Shown here in pieces: positions 1 through 6,060 of a DNA stretch of 7,149 nt (positions are counted from its first letter, which is position 1; each line of letters opens with the position of its first letter). A model generated the notes under the pieces. The model saw only the letters and a program-made list of their open reading frames with translations. It ran no database searches and had not been told where the DNA came from. The stretch comes from an uncultured Ardenticatenia bacterium (GTDB lineage Bacteria > Chloroflexota > Anaerolineae > Promineifilales > Promineifilaceae): contig CALLZA010000734.1 of assembly GCA_937858165.1 (NCBI GenBank), positions 1-7,149 of the forward strand, written 5' to 3'. The translations under genes were made by a program, and so were the position numbers.

Positions 1-24
1 TGTTTGTTACTTGTGTTTTGTTAT
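1..24. other. Read-off-the-end noise outside the P5 adapter
   Basis: These bases lie outside the P5 flow-cell sequence and cannot be genomic if the adapter is a library end. Read on the other strand they are A/C-rich, as is the 3' tail of the window. This is the usual look of base calls made after a read passes the end of a short library molecule. No biological feature should be called here. Confidence 0.85.
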
Positions 25-94
25 AATGATACGGCGACCACCGAGATCTACACTAGATCGCTCGTCGGCAGCGTCAGATGTGTATAAGGGACAG
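25..94 (+). other. Illumina Nextera P5 / i5 / Read 1 transposase adapter
   Basis: Recognised directly. The P5 flow-cell sequence occupies 25-53, an 8-base i5 index TAGATCGC 54-61, the Read 1 tail TCGTCGGCAGCGTC 62-75 and the 19-base Tn5 mosaic end 76-94. The mosaic end carries one mismatch: base 89 is G where the standard has A. Genomic sequence begins at 95. Any reading frame crossing this block is chimeric; on the minus strand it adds the false tail PYTHLTLPTSDLV to the peptidase gene, and on the plus strand it creates a false start beginning MCIRDS. Confidence 0.98.
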
Positions 95-1862
95 CAACAA
101 CGTCGCGCGATTCGCGCTCGATCACGCGCGGGTCGTTCTGACCCTGGATGACCAGCAGCGGGCACTGGATGCCGGCAATGTGGCTCTGCGGCGAGCGCTC
201 GATCAGGAAGTCGCGATCCTTCACAGGATCGCCAATGGCAATAACGAAGTAGGGTTTCCACGTCTCCGGCAGGCGCTCCATAAAGGTCAGCAGGTCGTAC
301 GGGCCGAACATATCGACCGCCGCCGACCACAGTTCGGGGTGGCGCGCGGCCAGCGTCAGGGTCATGTAGCCGCCGTAGGAGCGGCCGATGACCGCCGCGC
401 GGCCTGCGTCGATGCCCTCGTCCCCGGCCAACAGCTTCATGGCGTGGACATGGTCGAGGCGGTCTTGGCCGCCCCAATCGCGATCGACGTGCTTCATGTA
501 ACTCAACCCGTAGCCGGTGCTGCCGCGGGCGTTGGGCACGAAGACGGCAAAGCCGTTGAGCGTCAGGAACTGGATGAGCGGCATGGAGAACCACGAGAAA
601 TCGGGCCGCTCCTGCCCCTGTGGCCCGCCGTGGACGTAGTAGACCAGCGGCCGCGGCCCCTCGTAGCCAAGCTCCGGTGACGGCCGGTAGAGCCGGGCCG
701 AGACGCGCAGCCCGTCGTGGGACGTAAACGACGCATCTTCGCCCGGCGACAGCCACGCCTGCGGCAGCCCCAGCACGCGTTCGATCGTATGCTGCCGGAC
801 AATGTTGCGCCCCGCGCCCTCAATGGTGTAAATCTGGGTCGGCGAGGTGGCCGTGGAGAAGCTGAGGGCGTAGCGGTCGGCCGCTTTGTCATAGTCGAAG
901 CTGTCCATGACGCCGCCGCTCAATTGCCCCCGGCCACAAATGACCGCGTCCAGACGCATCGCGCAAGCATCCTCGTCGAACTCCCCCTCATAGAGCCACG
1001 ATTCGCCGTCGATGTTGTACTGCACTGCGTAGCGATTGTCGCGCAGATGTTTCAGATTCTCCATCTCGCCCAGGCCCTGGTGAACCGCGCCGCGCACCTC
1101 GACGCGGGCTACCGTCTCCGGCTCGGCCAGCGCGATGTAGCCCAGCCCGTAGGTGTCCTCGAACAGACTGGTTGTTATCAGCAGGCCCCGGCCCGACGGG
1201 ACAAAGCAGGTTGCGCCGAAGCTGGTCAGTGGCACGTCTTCGCCCGGCTCCCGCTCGTCCAATGGTCGGCCATTGAGCAGCCGCGCCCGTCCCGTCGTCG
1301 CCTCCCACAGGTAGAGGACGTTGTCGCCGGCTGTGTACCCCTCGATCAGCGCCACCTGAGTGTTGTCGTCGTTGGCCCCGGCGGCATACGCGCCGTACAT
1401 CCCCTTGTAGATGGGCGTCAGCTCGCGCGCGGCCAGATCGGCGCGAAAGGTCACGTTCAGAGGCTCGCGGCGCGACTCAGCAAAGAAGTAAGCCACATTG
1501 CCCGCCTCGTCCACGTGCGCCAACTGCACGCGGTAGTCGGCCAGCACCTCGGCAAAGAGCGGCTCCGGGAAGCCGCCGTCAAGCGGTACAAACATCGGCT
1601 GGTACTGCTCGTCGCCGTCGCTGTCCAGCATGAGCAAGATTTGACCCAGGCTGGGATACACCTGGAACAGGCGCGGCACGTGGTGCGGGTTTTGCAGCGC
1701 CAGGTGCGGCGGCAGCAGCGGCTGGGGCACACTGCCGCCGTGCTCCATCGCATACAGGCTCAGCCGGCCGCTCAGGTTGCTAACGAAGTAGAGCTTGTCA
1801 TTGACGATCTGCGGCACTTGAAACAGCCGCGCCGACAAGAGAGATTCGATTCTGGCGTTCAT
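95..1862 (-). CDS. S9-family serine peptidase (prolyl oligopeptidase / acylaminoacyl-peptidase type), 3' end cut by adapter
   Basis: A 589-residue fragment of a two-domain serine peptidase, probably cytoplasmic because no signal peptide is visible. Residues about 1-370 are a divergent beta-propeller-like region with repeated short strands such as NDKLYFVSN and GESWLYEGE. Residues about 385-589 are the alpha/beta-hydrolase catalytic domain. It has the oxyanion-region motif HGGP (411-414), NARGSTGYG (444-452), the nucleophile elbow GRSYGG with Ser495, and QGQNDPRV with the acid Asp577. The catalytic His, expected a few dozen residues after the Asp, is lost because the sequence runs into the adapter at base 94. 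Family members cleave short peptides or remove N-terminal acylated residues; the substrate cannot be told here. The start ATG directly abuts the acs stop codon, with GGAG six bases upstream inside the acs 3' end, so it is the second gene of an acs operon and probably translationally coupled. Residues after Val589 in a naive translation are adapter. Confidence 0.9.
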
Positions 1863-1872
1863 CTACTTCTCC
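1863..1872 (-). promoter_or_regulatory. Ribosome binding site of the S9 peptidase inside the acs 3' end
   Basis: Read on the minus strand, GGAG (1869-1872) lies in the last sense codons of acs. It is followed by six bases that include the acs stop TAG (1863-1865), then the peptidase ATG (1860-1862). Stop and start are immediately adjacent without overlap. Ribosomes terminating on acs would be placed on this site, which favours coupled translation and fixes the peptidase start. Confidence 0.8.
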
Positions 1873-3767
1873 AACGTCGAGGTATCGCCCTCAGACTGGC
1901 CCAGAGCGCGTGCCTTCAGCACGCGGCGCATGATCTTGCCCGAACGCGTCTTGGGCAGTTGCTCGACGAATTCGACCGTCGAGGGCTTGGCAATCGGCCC
2001 CATCTCGTGGCCGACGTGGTCGATGAGGGCACGGGAGAGGGCCGCGCTCGGCTCCTGCCCCTGCCGCAGGATGCAGTACGCCTTGATAATGTTGCCGCGC
2101 AACTGATCGGGCACGCCGATGACGGCCGCCTCGGCCACCGCCGGATGGCTGACCAGGGCGCTCTCGATCTCGGCCGTCCCCAGCCGGTAGCCCGACACCT
2201 TGATCACGTCGTCGATGCGACCGATGATCCAGATGTAGCCGTCCTCGTCCTTGCGGGCGCTGTCGCCCGGTAGATACCAGCCCTGCTCCTCGTAGCGACT
2301 CCAGTACTGCTGCACGTAGCGGTCGGGGTCGCCATAGATGGTGCGCAGCATCGCCGGCCAGGGGGTTTTGATGACCAGATACCCCTCTTCATTGGCCGGC
2401 ACCGACTGCCCCTCTTCGTTAACCACGTCCACCTCAATGCCCGGAAAGCCGCGCGTGCCCGACCCCGGCTTTAGCGGCACACAGGGCAGCGGCGTGATCA
2501 TGAACATGCCCGTCTCCGTCTGCCACCACGTGTCCATCACCGGGCAGCGCTCCTGGCCGATGACGCGGTAGTACCAGCGCCACGCCTCCGGGTTGATCGG
2601 CTCGCCGACCGTGCCCAAGAGGCGCAAGCTCGACAGGTCGTGGAGGCCGGGCCAGCTTTCGCCGAAGCGCATCAGGCCACGGATGGCCGTCGGCGCGGTG
2701 TAGAGGATGCTGACACGGTACTTGTCAACCATCGCCCACCAGCGGTCGGGGTTGGGGTGGGTCGGCGCGCCCTCATACATGAAGCTCGTCGCCCCCAACA
2801 CCAGCGGCGCGTAGACGATGTAGCTGTGGCCGGTGATCCAGCCCGGATCGGCCGCGCACCAGTAGACGTCGTGGGGCTTGATATCGAAGACCCACTTCAG
2901 CGTCGTCGCCGTGCCCACCATGTAGCCGCCGTGGGTGTGAAGGATCGCCTTGGGGCGGCCGGTCGTGCCCGACGTGTAGAGCATGAACAGCGGTGACTCG
3001 GCATCCATGTGCTCCGTCGGCGTCCTGGGGTCGGCCACCGGCAGGGTCATCAGGTCGTGGTACCAGTGGTCGCGGTCGGCCACCATCTCGACCGCCTGCC
3101 CGGTGCGCTTGACGACGATGACACTCTGCACCGGGTGGTTCTTGGCCAACGCCTCGTTGACAATCTTCTTTAGTTCGACGATCTCGCCGCGCAGCCACGC
3201 GCCGTCGCACGTCACCAGCACCTTGGAAGCACTGTCCAGGATACGGTCGTAGAGCGCCTCGACCGAGAAGCCGCCGTAGACGACGGAGTGAATGGCCCCG
3301 ATCTTGGCGCAGGCCAGCATGGCAATCATGAGCTCCGGGATGCGGCCCATGTAGATCGTCACCCGGTCGCCCCGGCCGACGCCCTGCGACTTCAGCACGC
3401 CGGCGAACTTCGACACCTCGTAGCTGAGTTGCTGATACGTGTAGGTGCGCGTGTCACCCGGCTCCCCCTCGAACAGCAGCGCCGCCTTGTTGCGCGTCGC
3501 CGTCCGCAGGTGGCGGTCGAGGGCGTTGTGGACAATGTTGACCTTGGCGCCGTCAAACCATTTGTAAAACGGCGCGTTGCCGTCATCAAGCACCGAATTC
3601 CACGGCGCGTACCACTCGAAGTTCTCAGCGGCAATGCGCCCCCAGAAGCCGGGCAGATCGGCCGCCGCTTCGGCATAGACCTTGTCGTAATCTTGAATGT
3701 GGGCGTGGGCGACGATTTCCGGCGCGGGGTAGTAGACTTCCCCGACCATGTTCTTCTCCGCGGACAT
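1863..3767 (-). CDS. acs: Acetyl-CoA synthetase (AMP-forming acetate-CoA ligase)
   Basis: It activates acetate to acetyl-CoA through an acetyl-AMP intermediate, in the cytoplasm. The protein is 634 residues from the preferred start, close to the family's usual length. Visible motifs, numbered from that start, are: the phosphate-binding loop YTSGTTGRPK (264-273); DTWWQTETG (412-420), whose Trp limits the acyl pocket to short acids in characterised Acs proteins; YLPGDSARKDEDGY (498-511); the hinge region GRIDDVIKVSGYRLG (516-530); and PKTRSGKIMRR (605-615), whose Lys611 is the catalytic lysine that is reversibly acetylated in characterised homologues. The C-terminus GDTSTLE is typical of the family. 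The longer reading beginning MEAVM is rejected because GGAGG lies five bases before the second ATG and would sit inside the coding region of the first. One oddity: the usual TETGGHMITP is TETGMFMITP here. The gene leads an operon with the S9 peptidase and diverges from the GH4 gene. Confidence 0.96.
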   Translation of the reverse strand: MSAEKNMVGEVYYPAPEIVAHAHIQDYDKVYAEAAADLPGFWGRIAAENFEWYAPWNSVLDDGNAPFYKWFDGAKVNIVHNALDRHLRTATRNKAALLFEGEPGDTRTYTYQQLSYEVSKFAGVLKSQGVGRGDRVTIYMGRIPELMIAMLACAKIGAIHSVVYGGFSVEALYDRILDSASKVLVTCDGAWLRGEIVELKKIVNEALAKNHPVQSVIVVKRTGQAVEMVADRDHWYHDLMTLPVADPRTPTEHMDAESPLFMLYTSGTTGRPKAILHTHGGYMVGTATTLKWVFDIKPHDVYWCAADPGWITGHSYIVYAPLVLGATSFMYEGAPTHPNPDRWWAMVDKYRVSILYTAPTAIRGLMRFGESWPGLHDLSSLRLLGTVGEPINPEAWRWYYRVIGQERCPVMDTWWQTETGMFMITPLPCVPLKPGSGTRGFPGIEVDVVNEEGQSVPANEEGYLVIKTPWPAMLRTIYGDPDRYVQQYWSRYEEQGWYLPGDSARKDEDGYIWIIGRIDDVIKVSGYRLGTAEIESALVSHPAVAEAAVIGVPDQLRGNIIKAYCILRQGQEPSAALSRALIDHVGHEMGPIAKPSTVEFVEQLPKTRSGKIMRRVLKARALGQSEGDTSTLEK

Positions 3768-3772
3768 GACAG

Positions 3773-3777
3773 CCTCC
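3773..3777 (-). promoter_or_regulatory. Shine-Dalgarno GGAGG that sets the acs start
   Basis: On the minus strand GGAGG is followed by CTGTC and then ATG (3765-3767), an ideal spacing. The alternative in-frame ATG four codons earlier (3777-3779) overlaps this site and has no recognisable Shine-Dalgarno of its own, so the start at 3767 is preferred. Confidence 0.8.
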
Positions 3778-3806
3778 ATTGCAGGGTGGATGGGTCGTGA
3801 CAGGTG

Positions 3807-3836
3807 TTAAGCAACTCTTGGCAACCCAAGTATAAT
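3807..3836 (+). promoter_or_regulatory. Candidate sigma-70-type promoter for the GH4 gene
   Basis: A perfect -10 box TATAAT lies at 3831-3836, about 40 bp before the GH4 start codon. The best -35 match is weak: TTAAGC at 3807-3812 with an 18-base spacer. The -10 overlaps the -10 of the divergent acs promoter, so this promoter may depend on an activator or compete with acs. Confidence 0.6.
3811..3830. promoter_or_regulatory. Possible operator between the divergent promoters
   Basis: GCAAC occurs twice in direct orientation at 3811-3815 and 3821-3825, exactly ten bases (one helical turn) apart. An inverted repeat CTTGG-CAAC-CCAAG (3817-3830) abuts the GH4 -10 box. It would cover the spacer of the GH4 promoter and the start region of acs transcription. 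Either arrangement could bind a regulator of both units, but the elements are short and may be chance. No regulator gene is in the window. Confidence 0.25.
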
Positions 3837-3857
3837 TGGCGCGGCCCATTTCGTAAA
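3829..3857 (-). promoter_or_regulatory. Sigma-70-type promoter for the acs operon
   Basis: Read on the minus strand, the -35 box TTTACG (3852-3857, four of six matches to TTGACA) is followed by a 17-base spacer and the -10 box TATACT (3829-3834, five of six matches). Transcription would start near 3822, leaving a leader of about 55 bases before the acs ATG. The -10 shares four bases with the opposing GH4 -10 box. Confidence 0.65.
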
Positions 3858-3876
3858 TGAAAACAAGAGGACACGC

Positions 3877-5262
3877 ATGACCACACGAAAGATCGTCATT
3901 ATCGGCGCGGGCAGCGCCAGCTTCGGCCCGACCACGCTGGCCACGATTCTGCGCAACGATGCCCTGCGCGGCAGCCATCTAATCCTGGTTGACCTGGACC
4001 CCCGGCGCGCCGCCAACGCCGCCCGCGTGGCCGAGCGCATGAACGACGCCTGGGGTGCGGAGATGAGCATCAGCGCCGCCATCGACCGCCGCGAGGCGCT
4101 GCCGGGCGCAACCCACGTCATCGTCTCCATCGAGGTCGCCCCGCGCGAGGCGCTGTGGCAGCTCGACTGGGAAGTGCCGCTGCGCCACGGCCTGCGCCAG
4201 CCCTACGGCGAGAACGGCGGCCCCGGCGGCCTGATGCATACCTTCCGCCAGGTTCCGGCCCATCTGGCCATCGCTCGCGACATGGAGGCGCTGTGTCCGG
4301 CGGCGTGGCTCATCCTGTTCAGCAACCCCCTGCCGCGCCTGGTGCGAGCCATCACCAAGTACAGCCGCATCCGCGCTGTCGGCAAGTGCCACCAGATCAA
4401 CGTCGGCTACGGGCTGGTCGCGGCCCTGCTGCGGTGCGAGTACGGCATCGACGTGCCAGCCGACGTATCGCTCCACTCCGACCCCGGCAACGTCGCCGTC
4501 GTCCACACCCTGGCCGCCGCCGGGCGCGAGCGCTTCGCCATCACCTCGGCCGGCCTCAACCACTTCATCTGGCTACTCGACATCCACGATCGGGTGACAG
4601 GCGAAGACCTGTACCCCGCGCTTCGCGCCGCCGCGGCCGCCGCCCCGCCCACGCTCGAACCGCTGTCGCTCGACCTCTTCCGTGTCCTCGGCGTGCTGCC
4701 CATCGCCGGCGATACCCACCTGGCCGAGTATCTGCCCTGGCTCCACGACCCGGTCGCCCGACCGTGGGAGACGTACCGGCTGCCGCTTTACGACTGGCGC
4801 GGCAACGAGGGGGTACGCGACGTGCTGAATGGCATGATGCAGGCGATGGCCGACGGCGCGATGCCGGTCGACGGCCTGCGCGACGCGCCGAGCGAGGGAG
4901 CCACGGAGCTTGTCGCCGCGCTCGGCGGTCGGGCGTACCTGGATGAAACAGTCAACGTGCCCAACCACGGGGCCATCGCCAACCTACCGGCCGAGACGGT
5001 GGTCGAAGTGCCGGCGGTCGTTGGGCCGATCGACATCCGACCGGTGCAACTTGGCTCGTTGCCCGAACCGGTGGCCGAGCTATGCCGGCGCGAGGCGGCC
5101 CTGGTGGAGCGGGCCGTCGATGCCGCCGTCAGCGGCGACCGCGATCTGGCGCTGCAATGCCTGCTACTCGATCCGATGATCGGCGACATCGGCCGCGCCC
5201 GGGCCATCCTCGACGACTACCTGACCACCTTCGCCGACTACTTGCCCCAGTTTCAACAGTAA
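3877..5262 (+). CDS. Glycoside hydrolase family 4 protein (alpha-galactosidase / 6-phospho-glycosidase / alpha-glucuronidase superfamily)
   Basis: GH4 enzymes cleave alpha- or beta-glycosides by a redox-elimination mechanism using NAD and a divalent metal, usually Mn. This 461-residue cytoplasmic protein is of normal family length. An N-terminal Rossmann fold opens with IVIIGAGSASF (6-16), and an acidic strand end LVDLDPRR follows. The substrate-domain motifs are YGENGGPGGLMHTFR (110-124), LFSNPLPR (147-154), GKCH (169-172) with Cys171, and AGLNHFIWLLDI (225-236) with His229. The Cys and His correspond to the family's metal ligands. GDTHLAEYLPW (278-288) and VNVPNHGAIANLP (359-371) are further conserved blocks. 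The stretch between Cys171 and His229 is longer than I recall for the best-known members. Substrate, anomer and phosphorylation preference cannot be read from this. The start is supported by GAGGA five bases upstream. No transporter or sugar regulator is adjacent, so the sugar context is unknown. Confidence 0.88.
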   Translation: MTTRKIVIIGAGSASFGPTTLATILRNDALRGSHLILVDLDPRRAANAARVAERMNDAWGAEMSISAAIDRREALPGATHVIVSIEVAPREALWQLDWEVPLRHGLRQPYGENGGPGGLMHTFRQVPAHLAIARDMEALCPAAWLILFSNPLPRLVRAITKYSRIRAVGKCHQINVGYGLVAALLRCEYGIDVPADVSLHSDPGNVAVVHTLAAAGRERFAITSAGLNHFIWLLDIHDRVTGEDLYPALRAAAAAAPPTLEPLSLDLFRVLGVLPIAGDTHLAEYLPWLHDPVARPWETYRLPLYDWRGNEGVRDVLNGMMQAMADGAMPVDGLRDAPSEGATELVAALGGRAYLDETVNVPNHGAIANLPAETVVEVPAVVGPIDIRPVQLGSLPEPVAELCRREAALVERAVDAAVSGDRDLALQCLLLDPMIGDIGRARAILDDYLTTFADYLPQFQQ

Positions 5263-5384
5263 GCGGAAGAGGAACACACAGAAACGCAGAAAAGCGCAGA
5301 GAGACATAGAGGAAGACAGAGAAGCCTAGAGGGAAAACGGAGCGTCAGACCTCCGCTCGTGCTTCTTCCTCTCTGTGTCCCTCT
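5263..5384. repeat. Degenerate purine-rich short-period repeat with inverted copy, between convergent genes
   Basis: After the GH4 stop come about seven tandem units of 8-11 bases on the plus strand, most ending in CAG or TAG (for example AAAAGCGCAG, AGAGACATAG, AGGAAGACAG, AGAAGCCTAG), through about 5340. A diverged copy lies on the opposite strand at 5365-5383: it pairs with 5297-5315 at 15 of 19 positions. A smaller hairpin CGGAG (5338-5342) / CTCCG (5351-5355) with an 8-base loop lies between the arms. There is no T-tract, so I do not call it a terminator, although it is the only structure between the two convergent 3' ends. The right arm is also the last part of the neighbouring minus-strand gene. 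Confidence 0.6.
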
Positions 5385-5851
5385 TCGGTCTTCGTTGCCT
5401 CATCCACTTGCGTTTCGGCCTCAAAGAGGTAACCGCAATAGGGGCAAATGTCCCAGTGCAGCTCCAGCGGCGAGCGACAGACGGGGCACGGCTGGCGCAG
5501 GTGGGTATGGCAAGTGGGGCACAGGAACCACGTCGGCTGCGTCGGCCGGGCGCAGGTCGGGCAGACCGGCTTCTCCTCGATCTGCTGCAACAGCGCCTCC
5601 TGCTCCAGCGCCCGGTCATAGGTCTGAACAAGCGTCTCGCGCGGGCGCAGCAGCAGATAGATAACCAGGCCGACGACCGGCAGCAGCAGCACCAGCAGCG
5701 CCGTCAGCACGGCCGCGGCCGATGACCGCGAGCGGGCGCGCACGTCGCGCACGGCCCACACAACCAATGCCAGCCACAAGGCCAACAACAGCCCACCAGC
5801 CACGCTAAGGATGATGACAAGATAGCTCTGGAGCGCATTCGATGCAATCAT
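5345..5851 (-). CDS. Two-pass membrane protein with a C-terminal double zinc ribbon
   Basis: A 168-residue protein from the preferred ATG at 5851. Two hydrophobic helices are clear, at residues about 10-33 and 47-68, joined by a basic loop RDVRARSR. The second ends in LLPVVGLVIYLLLRPRE, which resembles the PLDc_N-type membrane segment. A short acidic, probably helical linker follows, then eight cysteines in four CPxC pairs: 97/100, 111/114, 122/125 and 136/139. These form two zinc ribbons like the DZR family. The tail is highly charged (EEGHREEEARAEV) and is encoded by the neighbouring repeat. Such proteins are common but poorly characterised; a role in membrane-associated protein-protein or nucleic-acid contacts is only a guess. 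A longer reading from GTG at 5887 exists but starts inside an inverted repeat and has no ribosome binding site. No good Shine-Dalgarno precedes the ATG either, consistent with a leaderless mRNA. The gene converges on the GH4 gene. Confidence 0.8.
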   Translation of the reverse strand: MIASNALQSYLVIILSVAGGLLLALWLALVVWAVRDVRARSRSSAAAVLTALLVLLLPVVGLVIYLLLRPRETLVQTYDRALEQEALLQQIEEKPVCPTCARPTQPTWFLCPTCHTHLRQPCPVCRSPLELHWDICPYCGYLFEAETQVDEATKTEEGHREEEARAEV

Positions 5852-5860
5852 GACCCGCGG

Positions 5861-5869
5861 ATTGTACCA
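5861..5869 (-). promoter_or_regulatory. Extended -10 promoter giving a probable leaderless mRNA for the zinc-ribbon gene
   Basis: On the minus strand TGG-TACAAT is an extended -10 element: TGn, then TACAAT at 5861-5866 with five of six matches. Its last base is nine bases before the A of the ATG at 5851, so the expected start of transcription falls within a few bases of the start codon. No convincing -35 box is seen; the -35 position falls inside the neighbouring inverted repeat. The lack of a Shine-Dalgarno before the ATG agrees with leaderless translation. Confidence 0.5.
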
Positions 5870-5880
5870 TGTAGACGAAA

Positions 5881-5974
5881 ATGGCACGCAGATGACGCTG
5901 ATTTAGCAGGTGAACGCAGATAAGAAATCCTGATCTGCCGTTCATCAGCCCTATCAGCGTCATCTGCGGGCCAT
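5881..5974. repeat. Long imperfect hairpin built of ATCTGCG-type units
   Basis: Bases 5881-5902 and 5953-5974 form a 22-bp inverted repeat with a single mismatch. A second inner stem pairs GAACGCAGAT (5912-5921) with the ATCTGCCGTTC segment at 5933-5943, with one bulged base and an 11-base loop. The right arm reads as tandem 9-10 base units TGATCTGCCG, TTCATCAGCC, CTATCAGCG, TCATCTGCG. It fills the space between the bS21 terminator and the zinc-ribbon promoter, and both flanking genes point left. It looks like a dispersed intergenic element; no open reading frame or transposase accompanies it. Confidence 0.8.
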
Positions 5975-5991
5975 CTCTTCCACCTTCCAAC

Positions 5992-6025
5992 AAAAAGCCC
6001 CCGGTTATCTGATGACACCGGGGGC
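5992..6025 (-). terminator. Rho-independent terminator of rpsU
   Basis: Bases 5997-6005 and 6017-6025 form a perfect 9-bp GC-rich stem (GCCCCCGGT with ACCGGGGGC) around an 11-base loop. On the minus strand the stem is followed at once by TTTTTG (5991-5996). It lies 35 bases past the bS21 stop codon and faces the right way to end that transcript. Confidence 0.9.
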
Positions 6026-6060
6026 CAACTTGCCAACAACGGGGGGTTCGACCCGAGGCG

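Noticed and set aside
78..680. A plus-strand protein beginning MCIRDS
   Set aside because: Its start codon lies in the Tn5 mosaic end at 78; the rest is antisense to the S9 peptidase.
717..2273. A 518-codon plus-strand open frame across the S9 and acs genes
   Set aside because: It is the antisense shadow of two well-recognised minus-strand genes in GC-rich DNA. Its translation is Arg/Ala/Val/Gln-rich, shows no recognisable domain and crosses the boundary between the two real genes.
3765..3779. acs starting four codons earlier at 3779
   Set aside because: The GGAGG that would initiate acs lies between the two ATGs and is correctly spaced only for the second.
4155..4946. A 263-codon plus-strand open frame in another frame of the GH4 gene
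   Set aside because: It is a +2 shadow rich in Arg and Pro, fully inside the GH4 coding region, and has no domain.
3877..5262. Malate/lactate dehydrogenase for the GH4 frame
   Set aside because: The Rossmann start is shared, but the GENGGPGG, SNP, GKCH, LNHF and VNVPN blocks belong to GH4.
5263..5340. CRISPR array
   Set aside because: The units are 8-11 bases, degenerate and without spacers. No cas gene is present.
5338..5355. Rho-independent terminator for the GH4 gene
   Set aside because: The stem is only five base pairs and no T-tract follows on either strand.
5849..5887. The zinc-ribbon gene starting at GTG 5887
   Set aside because: The GTG lies inside the inverted repeat, has no ribosome binding site and would place the extended -10 inside the coding region.
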